From positions 3,472,001 through 3,536,000 of the forward strand of contig OX595985.1 of assembly GCA_951394045.1 (NCBI GenBank): 64,000 nt of DNA, given 5' to 3'. The notes under the pieces are model-generated. The model ran no database searches. It had not been told where the DNA came from and worked only from the letters and a program-made list of their open reading frames with translations. Of the stretch, positions 56,239 to 64,000 are shown one piece after another. Both the position numbers and the translations under genes were made by a program. The stretch is from Nitzschia sp. DOCU1. Taxonomy: Eukaryota; Bacillariophyta; Bacillariophyceae; Bacillariales; Bacillariaceae. Each line of letters begins with the position of its first letter. Within the stretch, counting starts at the first letter, position 1.

Positions 56239-57405
56239 ATGTACAGAATGCCCACGCCTTTGACAGCAGCAGCAAGCGGCGCGAGGATGACGAATCAGCA
56301 GCCAACGGCGGCGTTGGTGTTGGTAATGATCTTGGCAGTCGCAACCTTGATGCCGCTACCTTGCGTCAAGGAATACAATCAATTCGTCAAGTGGAGTGAG
56401 AACTTTGAAGACTCTCCGAGGTATGATGGTATGGAGAAAGTGGTGGGGGCGGCAGCAGCACAGGCACCCCTGTACATGGGACCCTTGCTGGTTCAAAACA
56501 ATACCAAAACGGTGGATATTGGGCTGCAAGCTTTAGTCGACAATGGCTACCCGTTGCAACCCGTATCCAAAGTGCTCCCAAAGAAGTTATTTCTGATTTA
56601 TGGATTGGAATCGTCGGGAACTACGTTTACAGCCAAGACGATTGCTACTGCATTGGGGCTTCCCACCACGTTTCCTGACCCTGACCCGAGAATGGCAGAT
56701 CGAATGGGGATGGGGGATATAGAAGTGCATCATGTTTCGCTTCCGACAGGTGGGCTCGGAGAAGCCATCTGGGGTTTCGAAACAAGATTTAGTCAGCCGC
56801 TACCGACAGTGCCCGTTTATTATCACAACAAGTGTCTCCTGGATGGCAATTTTAGCAACCCGCCAACCCTCGAGACACCATCGTTAGAATGTCAAGAAGT
56901 CTTGCCGGAGGCTGTCATGACGGCTCCTGGACGATACTTTGTCAATATTACAAGCAACGTTCAATGGTACCGGGAGCGGGGGGTCCGTGTCTACCCTGTC
57001 ATGGTCGTTCGAGATCCCATGCTACATTTTTGGGGGATTGTGAATCTGCATTGCCCGAATGAAACGGTCGCCTATCAGGAATACGAGCAGGGCAGGTCCA
57101 TCATGTTTGAGTCAGTCGAGAAGGGTGTGAATCCTCTAATTATATCGTATGAAAGCATGTTGACTCTTCGAAAGCCATATCTTCACCGGCTATATCATGA
57201 CCTTGGCATCGAATCGACCTACGCCCCCCACTTTCGAAACGGAAACACAAAATATGTTTCGCCCAAAGACAATCGACCAGATATCGAGCAGGCTCTGATG
57301 AAAGAAGATCCTCCCGAACCACCAAAACAGGCTCAAATTAATCCACCACTCAGTCAACTGAGTCCGGAACCACAACTGTCCATTTCCAAGCCAAGCGGTC
57401 CATGA
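56239..57405 (+). CDS. Golgi-type sulfotransferase-like protein
   Basis: Single exon, ATG 56239, 388 aa. A second in-frame ATG (56248) is possible. An N-terminal hydrophobic span (AALVLVMILAVATLMPLP, residues about 24-41) makes a type II membrane protein. The PAPS 5'-phosphosulfate loop is visible as YGLESSGTTFTAKTI (about residue 115), and the 3'-phosphate site as VMVVRDPMLHFWGIVN (about residue 255), followed by ISYESML. The C-terminus is Pro-rich. By family it transfers sulfate from PAPS to a glycan or lipid in the Golgi; the acceptor is unknown. Only 150 bp separate it from the right TIR of T, so T may supply or have displaced its promoter. Confidence 0.75.
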   Translation: MYRMPTPLTAAASGARMTNQQPTAALVLVMILAVATLMPLPCVKEYNQFVKWSENFEDSPRYDGMEKVVGAAAAQAPLYMGPLLVQNNTKTVDIGLQALVDNGYPLQPVSKVLPKKLFLIYGLESSGTTFTAKTIATALGLPTTFPDPDPRMADRMGMGDIEVHHVSLPTGGLGEAIWGFETRFSQPLPTVPVYYHNKCLLDGNFSNPPTLETPSLECQEVLPEAVMTAPGRYFVNITSNVQWYRERGVRVYPVMVVRDPMLHFWGIVNLHCPNETVAYQEYEQGRSIMFESVEKGVNPLIISYESMLTLRKPYLHRLYHDLGIESTYAPHFRNGNTKYVSPKDNRPDIEQALMKEDPPEPPKQAQINPPLSQLSPEPQLSISKPSGP

Positions 57406-58022
57406 GTATCTTCTTAGACAGCAACAAAAGCGGGCCTGACTGATTATGCCTGATCTCAAGAGAACAGCCACTGTCCGTGTTGCAGGCATGGAGCCACATA
57501 GTGTCGAATCAGCAGATACAGCCTGGGGGGTCGTCAAATGGCAGAATCAAAGAATTGGTCAACAATGAATCCTGTAAAGGTGCTGACTTGCAAGAGAGAA
57601 ACCACTGTTGCATGGCTGGAAAAGCGGCAAACCCTCAGTAGCTAGCTAGCAAACTTTTCAAATAGTTACGTCCAATGTTTAGCATTCTTCCTTCCCGCCC
57701 GTAAGGTGAATGAACAACACCAGTTAATCTTCATCATAAGGATGGACACGAACCATGGCGGATGGCCGAATTGGTTGAAACAGTTCGGTTGGGGCGATGC
57801 GCCCATAGCAAAAAGGCGATATCAGAGGACGCAATAGTAAATATGCTTAGGCATATGATATGGGGGTGAGGGGGGAAAAAACTACTACACTACAGTAACT
57901 AATACATCGACTTTATTGTTGGTCCTTGTGGGTTCTTTCCAGCACGAATGCAAAAATCAACTTTCATCGGCTTCATCTTTGATGTTGACAAGGTGGACCA
58001 GCCACTAGTAGTGTCGCTAGCC
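57406..58022. other. Intergenic region between sulfotransferase gene and copia element
   Basis: 617 bp with no gene recognised. Short AT-rich stretches near 57840-57910. Confidence 0.5.
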
Positions 58023-58305
58023 TGTTGGGGACATTTCTTTTTCATTAAATCTAGCAAGGAGTGGCGGACGATTCAAGCACAAACACACGATACGATGGAT
58101 GGTGATTCAACAATTGGACGAAACAAAATTGTGACCTTACTTTATATCGCGGGCATTTCCAGTCCCGCCTGAGTCCCTAATCTTGGTGACTATCACGGGG
58201 AATTAACGGTCCCCTCAATGCGACTCGGATACTATATGATCCGATGGCATTGTCATCTCTTGCCTAAGGGTTACCACCTCTTTGGATGGACGTCTAACTC
58301 CAACA
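58023..58305 (-). repeat. 3' LTR of the copia element
   Basis: 283 bp with the classic copia tips TGTTGG...CCAACA in minus sense, preceded by a purine run (GCGAGGGATC). A GATATAAAG box near 58147 may be its TATA element. Left flank TAGCC is the candidate TSD; its partner is hidden by the gap. Confidence 0.85.
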
Positions 58306-58363
58306 GATCCCTCGCGAAAGGTCACTGCCACCCTGCGGAGCCAAACGCATCTTCGACATCAAC

Positions 58364-61300
58364 CTAAAACATAACCTTCGAACATAATCTCTTTCTCTCC
58401 GGTCCAGTTTGAATCTTGGTCAGCATATCAGCCAGGTTTGATTGTGTAGACTCATACCCAATACGAATGATATCGGCCGCAGCCTTTGAACGAACGTAGT
58501 GATACGCAATGGAATTCGACTTCTTCTTCAGCATCGATTCGGGAACGCTTGTATTCTTCACGACGGACATGTTGTCAACTCTAACATTGGCATAGCCCTC
58601 AATAGGGATGCCCATCATTCTCAGCTTGTAGCGCAATGCTTCCAACAACTCAACTCCGGTTTTTAAAGCCATGAACTCGGAGCCAAACGAACTTGTTTCA
58701 ATACTGTTCTGTTTCTTTGAGTACCAAACAATTGGCGCTCTGTTCAAGAAAATCAACACACCTGTGCGTGACTGTCGAGTAACAAGGTTAGCAGCATGCG
58801 AAGCATCAACGAACATAGTAATTACCACTGGTTTTCCTAATGGTTTTGGTGTGTCCGGCGGCCATTCATCTTTAGCCCACGGATAGAATTCCGACCAATC
58901 GCATTTGGGTAACTCTTCCCACTCCATGTAGGCGTCATCCATAACAAGTTTTGATCGATCTTGAGACTTCAAATATGCAAAAATGTGTAGCACCGCATCC
59001 AGATGCCCTTTCCTCGGGCACGCATTATACGCTGACAGCATCGAAACCTCTCCGCAGATGTCAATTCTCCCCAACTCAACAATCCAATGCAAAATTCCAA
59101 TACATTGCATGTAAAATGATACACCGTCGTCATTCAGTAGTGGCGACGAATCCAGCTCTGGTCTGTAGCCATTCGGTAGTACAGAGCTGACCTTATTCTT
59201 CAGGGTCCCATCGATCCGTAATTGGATCACGCCGATTGCTTCTTTCACGTACTCCTCTGAACCGATAGCCCATTTAAAATTAGCATCACCGTCAATCCAA
59301 TATTTGGAGATTGAGGCTCCTAGATAGGATGTTGGCTCTCCCACTGACTCTGGTTTCAATAGGAACCGATCATTAAGATCGTTCAGGATTGACTTTGGAT
59401 CGTGAGAGACACACAGCAAGTCGTCAGTATACACAAGTAAATACTCATAATATTTTTCGCCGTTCGGGTGCAACGCCTCACGACGCCAAACATCCATATC
59501 AGCACGGCATGGAATAAATTGCAATTCCTCCCTCAAAACCTTTGCACAATGAGACCTCCATGAAAATCCTGCGGACGATAATCCATAGAGTGCCTTAATG
59601 ATCACAGCTCTCCGACCCTGGAGAGAGCCAAACTCCGGACCTAGGATTGTGTGAACCTTTTCTGCGCAAGGCGCATGCAAGTAAGCTCCTGCGATATCGG
59701 CAGACAAAATGTTAAGACCATTCAAAGCGGCAATAAGGAATGCTATTCGGATACTTTCCCGCGTCACAACCGACGCATATGTAATTGATGACGGCGCCTC
59801 GGTCTGATCGCCTCTTGCGCAGATCCGGGCCTTTCTTGTCAGATCCATTTTAACATCAAAAATAATCATCAGGTCGATCTGCTGCGACCCTACTGGTGGT
59901 TGTTCACTGTCTTCAAGGACTTTTAAGGCAGGCAGCACAGTTTTAACTTCCTTGGCCATTGCCTTCTCCCACAGGTCAGTACCGGTTTCAGCATCAATAG
60001 CTCGTGCCCGGGCCACGTCCATGGGCCCCGGGACTTCGATTCCAAATTTCTCATTTTTGCGACGAATCGCGCGACGTTTGACTGCTTTCAAAATCCGATC
60101 ACGTTTTCGTAGAGTATAGGGAACCCACCAAACAAACACCGGTTCTTCAACAAGTTTATTTGCGACAGCATACTCCGCCAGTTGCACTGGATAGCCCTCT
60201 TTCGCATCCTTCAGCGAGAGCCATTCAGTTGATCCATCGACCATTTCGGCACAAACTTTCCATCCTTTCGTTGTCCTCTTGGGTATTCTCTGGCCATGAC
60301 GCTCAATCCAAGCATCATCTTTCGACAAGGCACTCCCATCATGCTTGTGGTCGACGAACTCTTTCAAATGCATGACGGTGTAGCCTTCATCATCAACTGT
60401 GGCATAAATTGCTTCCGCGATCTGGTTAGCATTGTACGCTTCAACATGACCATCATCAAACTCAACTTCGTAGACGCTCGTATCCAGAATGGGATTGTCA
60501 TGGTAGAAACCAATGAATTTCCCATCAGGGCCACGCTTCCGGCCCTTCACGATACCTGTGAGAAACGAATTACCGTCACCCGTCCCTCATATTCCGGAAC
60601 GGTTGCCTCGATACGGATAAACCGATCGTCATCTTCTTCCGGCTCGACAGAAATTCCTTTTATTCGGTTACCAAGCGACACCTTTAACTTTTCAGTGAAC
60701 TCCTTTTTCGTTTGCTTAATGTCCTCGGAGCGATGCTCCTCGGGCAACAGCGGAATGACTGAAGTACGGTGCAAAATTGTCCCCTTCGAGGTCAGCACGG
60801 CGAAGCAGAGCTCGTCTCCAACTTCAAAGCTTGGGCCAAGCCAGCGAGTGAGCTGCTTTTTCGGTTGGGTTGATTCTGCCGGCGACCGAGACCAACACCA
60901 ATCGTAGAACGCAAAGTCCACGAGATGTGAAATATCTGCAGTATTACCTGTAATAATCGTAGTGGCGCATTCGCCTTCTTGCTCGGGGTGGTTCAAAACA
61001 GTGTGAGAACGTTGTTCGCAACAAGTCATAAAGCATCTGTCCCACAATACAGCTGGTACGTTACGTGAGGTCATCGTCCTCTCATACAATCGGGTAACTT
61101 CCCGAATCGTGTCCTCCGCTCTTGCTTGGTTATGCATGTAAGGCTCCACCGGATAAATAGGAACCTGCGCCTTTTGACAGCGCCTCAAGAATTCTCCTTG
61201 CGTTAACGTAGTAGCCGAATCCGGAATAATCGCTTCAGGAAATCCGAATGCACGAAATAATTTATCCAGCGATGTATGAGCATCTTTTTCTTGTCGCAAC

Positions 61301-62324
61301 GGGAAAGCTCGGCACCATTGAAATGTCGTAGCATAAACTTGGAGGCAAGTAGCCCCTCAAGCGATGTGCAGGGACCAAACTTCGTGTCGGTATACATAGC
61401 ACATTTCAACCTTGGATACCGGAGCTGATAATGGGAGGGCCGAAATAAACGGTCCCCTGAGACCTTGCTCCAGTCTCTGACGGCACGTTGAGTCGTTTTG
61501 TTAAGCGTTCGTTGCGCGGCTTCAATCGAGATTCTCCAACGACGGGCCAGGGAATCTGCTTTAACCAACGTAGTTTTTGCAGTGGTCTTCACTCCCGATA
61601 AGGTAGCTGAAACTTTGTTCCCTAGGAATGCCGAAAGAGCCTGATTTTGTATCATTGACGCAACATTGAAAGCCGACACAAGACGCTTCGCCACGACAGA
61701 GTCGAGATTGTGAAAATTGTTACCGCCGACCGTTTGTCGCAGGTGTTCCTCTGCATTGTTGCAATGAGGATCGGACGGTTTCCATTCTAATTCACTCGTC
61801 ATTCGAACATGAATATTGTTCACCGGATCGGTGGCCTCTTCTCTCGAGGGCTTTCTGCACGGAAAGAACGAAAAGGGTTTGTCATACTGCAGAGGGATCC
61901 GCAGGTCAGCAGTCCCCTCAATGATACAATGATCCGTTGACTTTCGCTGAGCCGACGGAATCCTCAACAACGGGACATCATTAACAATCAGCTGGTTTTC
62001 TCGCAATTGATCCGGGCATAGCAGATGGCAACCCATACCCGGAACGACCAAAACATGGTCAAACAACAAAATAAAAGTTTGATAGGTGAGAGGGCAGTCG
62101 TACGCAACAGCGACCAAACACTCGCGAACTTTTGAAATTGGGCCCATCGAAGCATGAAACCCATTCACTTCAATATCATATTGGTAGACATATAACACAT
62201 AACATCCGCTCTCAGAGAAAGCGCAAGTATCCGCATGAGAATCGAGCTCACATCTCCACACCTGAACCACAGCTCCAGACGACGACGATGCAATCCGGTG
62301 CAAGGATGCAGCTCTTCTTCCTAG
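58364..62324 (-). pseudogene. Pol of the copia element (two frameshifts)
   Basis: Protease ELDSHADTC (about 62240); GAG-pre-integrase (LARRWRISIEAAQRTL); integrase core with PDSATTLTQGEF and a late Glu region (NQARAEDTIREVTRLYER); RT with YTDDLL (about 59420) and an AGAYLHAP motif; RNase H (FVDASHAAN, SIETSSFGSEF, DNMSVVK, ADMLTK) to stop 58364. Frameshifts of one base near 61283 (after ELSR) and near 60575 (in RVTV) break the polyprotein into three frames. Otherwise complete, so the damage is recent or could include sequencing errors. Confidence 0.9.
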
Positions 62325-63329
62325 TCAGTTGCTCCCACCATTGTTCCGATTTCCATTATTATTTCGCCTGGTCATATTGTCCCCCATGTTGTTGTTGTTA
62401 TTATTATTGTTCGTCGCTGGGGTGGTCGATGCTTCATTCTGATTCGAGGTAAAAGTAGTTCCACCGGAAGATTGGGTAGAAGAAACATTTCTTTCACGAT
62501 TACGGGCACGCTGTTCATTCACATAGTCTCGTTCCTCCCTGGTAAAAGTAGCCCAGATAGTTGGAGGGTACGACCCGTTGTTCAGCAGGTGTCCTGATTC
62601 AGAGAAGCGACCGCCGCCGCCACGACCACGACCTCCGCGACCGCGCCCCCCGCCACGGCCTCTCCCCTGATTCCTGCTCCCTCTTCCGCCTCTTCCTGAG
62701 GCATTGTATCCTCGGCCACCTCCACGGCCTGAATTATCATTTTGTGTCACGGACGAAATATTACGAGGCAAGGGGTTACGCGAGGCCGACGATTCATTGG
62801 CAGCGAGTTGCCCGCCCAAGAAATCAACGGCAAGCTGATAGTCGTTCGAGCGACGATCGTCCCCAGCAATTAATCCTTTTGCGACCTGGAGCTTCGGATC
62901 GCTGATAGCATCCAGGAGAGTACGAACTTTGGAGTTTTCACTCCTAGCCTCACCATGGTCAGCCAAATCGGTGAAGGCAGAAGTTAAACGAGCAACGAAG
63001 CCCTGCCAGGTAAAGTTGCATGCTTTACCGTTCCAGAACGTTGTGGCGATAACACGATCAGCTTCCAATTTCAATTGATTAACGTGGCTTGCCCCAGTAT
63101 ACTGGGACTTGATGGCATGGTAAGCGGCCCGACCATTCTTGGTCGAGGCATTGCCTTTCACGAAAGACCACGCCTCGGTCCCATGAGTAACATGGCGGAC
63201 CATGAGCCATAGTTTCTCATTGTTGGCAGCATAAACAGCCCCGTTGTGAGACGCACGACGAATAAGCTCCTCGTGGAATGAGGGCTGGCCATATCCAAGC
63301 GGGTCATTTGCGGGATCCGGAACTGCCAT
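62325..63329 (-). CDS. Gag of the copia element
   Basis: 335 codons from ATG 63329 (MAVPDPANDPLGYGQPSF). The first 220 residues are the usual helical copia gag (LMVRHVTHGTEAWSFVKG, YHAIKSQYTGASHVNQLKLEADRV). Then a Gly/Arg-rich RGG tract (about 62610-62740) replaces the usual zinc knuckle as the likely nucleic-acid binder, then an Asn-rich end. It stops at UGA (62325-62327) followed by CUA-G, with pol in the same frame. Confidence 0.88.
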   Translation of the reverse strand: MAVPDPANDPLGYGQPSFHEELIRRASHNGAVYAANNEKLWLMVRHVTHGTEAWSFVKGNASTKNGRAAYHAIKSQYTGASHVNQLKLEADRVIATTFWNGKACNFTWQGFVARLTSAFTDLADHGEARSENSKVRTLLDAISDPKLQVAKGLIAGDDRRSNDYQLAVDFLGGQLAANESSASRNPLPRNISSVTQNDNSGRGGGRGYNASGRGGRGSRNQGRGRGGGRGRGGRGRGGGGRFSESGHLLNNGSYPPTIWATFTREERDYVNEQRARNRERNVSSTQSSGGTTFTSNQNEASTTPATNNNNNNNNMGDNMTRRNNNGNRNNGGSN

Positions 63330-63438
63330 GCTCGCATACGGGCTGGTATGCGCGCGCCAACTAGGTGGACGCACCTAAATACAAACCCTGCGTTCGGGGG
63401 TTAACGGCACGGGTATTTAAGAGAGAATAATGTGCAAT

Positions 63439-63638
63439 NNNNNNNNNNNNNNNNNNNNNNNNNNNNNNNNNNNNNNNNNNNNNNNNNNNNNNNNNNNNNN
63501 NNNNNNNNNNNNNNNNNNNNNNNNNNNNNNNNNNNNNNNNNNNNNNNNNNNNNNNNNNNNNNNNNNNNNNNNNNNNNNNNNNNNNNNNNNNNNNNNNNNN
63601 NNNNNNNNNNNNNNNNNNNNNNNNNNNNNNNNNNNNNN
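63439..63638. other. Assembly gap (200 N)
   Basis: Exactly 200 unknown bases, likely a scaffold gap of nominal size. It hides the 5' LTR of the copia element. Confidence 0.98.
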
Positions 63639-64000
63639 TGCGCCGCTGGCGAAGAAATCAGCAACAATGCAAGAGAACGACCACCAAGGAGGCGTGATAA
63701 ACGAGGGAGGGGAGGGGGGAGAGGGGGGAGGAAATTAGGACGGGAAGAGCAACGGGGTTTAAGGAGAAAAAGGAGGGGGAGGAAGAGGGGACTGCGAAGT
63801 ATGAGGAGGAGAAAGAAGGGGAGGATTGAATTGGATGAAGAAGGATAAGATTATTAGAAAAAGGTAAAGTGCCAGGACGGGATGTAGGCTGAAAGAGGGA
63901 ACTGAAGGAGGCGAAGGATAGAGGGAGGAAGTTTAGGAGTGGCTGAAGAACTTTGGAAAAAGTATATTGGGGGATGGGGCTGGGAAATAAGGAATATCAA
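63639..64000. other. Purine-rich (G/A) sequence of unclear nature
   Basis: Strongly G+A-biased on the plus strand with runs such as GGGAGGGGAGGGGGGAG. No gene. The composition is unlike the rest of the window, so low-quality read ends or a polypurine satellite are possible. Confidence 0.6.

Larger units (their letters stand above)
58023..63438 (-). mobile_element. Ty1/copia LTR retrotransposon (diatom CoDi-like), minus strand
   Basis: Order on the minus strand is gag, protease, integrase, RT, RNase H, the copia order (integrase before RT). 3' LTR 58023-58305; the 5' LTR is not visible and probably lies in the assembly gap at 63439. Gag and pol are in one frame separated by UGA; pol has two 1-base frameshifts. 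Confidence 0.9.

Noticed and set aside
57755..57830. GGCGGATGGCCGAATTGGTT resembling the start of a tRNA-Leu/Ser gene
   Set aside because: The downstream sequence gives no anticodon arm or TTCGA loop at the right distance.

Overview
This window is nuclear DNA of a photosynthetic stramenopile, most probably a TE-rich pennate diatom. The evidence is short GT-AG introns (65-192 bp), small dispersed host genes, one presequence that looks like a diatom bipartite plastid signal, and Ty1/copia and Ty3/gypsy elements of the diatom type (copia protease ELDSHADTC, reverse transcriptase YTDDLL). The species is inference. No database could be searched; family calls rest on motifs read in the translated sequence.

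Layout. (1) 1-9555: a rearranged gypsy fragment (family A, copy A0), then an unrecognised multi-hundred-residue ORF (H1) split by a complete family-A gypsy element (A1, 3402-9152, perfect 5-bp TSD). (2) 9777-29400: the host-gene island. It holds a truncated and an intact prolyl-4-hydroxylase, NF-YB, an MFS transporter, a PIG-F-like membrane protein, two small uncharacterised genes (one a four-exon gene recovered only by splicing), an eIF4H/eIF4B-like RRM protein, a PHD+SET histone methyltransferase, a single-chain fusion of an SbcD/MRE11-type nuclease with an SbcC/RAD50-type ATPase, and a 484-aa unknown protein. (3) 30241-56088: one large DNA transposon (called T) bounded by 133-bp core inverted repeats about 97% identical. 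About 5.3 kb is its own sequence; the other 20 kb is nested LTR retrotransposons. T carries two genes: a DUF6729-like, DDE-like protein fused to a DEDDy 3'-5' exonuclease (right, minus strand), and a second unrecognised gene with an acidic tail (left, plus strand). It also holds two probable captured host-gene scraps. (4) 56239-57405: a sulfotransferase-like gene. (5) 58023-63438: a Ty1/copia element on the minus strand, its 5' LTR lost in a 200-bp assembly gap, followed by an odd purine-rich tail.

Nesting, youngest last: T was hit by family-A element(s) A2/A3 at 31429 (TSD GGAAT) and by family-B gypsy B2 at 43183/54279. B1 landed in the A3 LTR, and family-C gypsy C landed in B2 (TSD TGAG). 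A3 has a full uninterrupted 1,487-codon gag-pol and is the best candidate for a competent element; A1, B1, B2, C and the copia element all carry frameshifts, stops or deletions.

Main points of interest: transposon T and its transposase-like/exonuclease gene, whose frame closes exactly when the B2 insertion and a 4-bp duplication are taken out; the MRE11-RAD50 single-chain fusion with a possible plastid presequence; three independent LTR elements in which gag and pol lie in the same frame separated by UGA, one in the UGA-CUA context known to promote readthrough; palindromic sequence where a tRNA primer site is expected; and a junction at 40258 that looks like a second haplotype (solo-LTR allele) spliced into the assembly.
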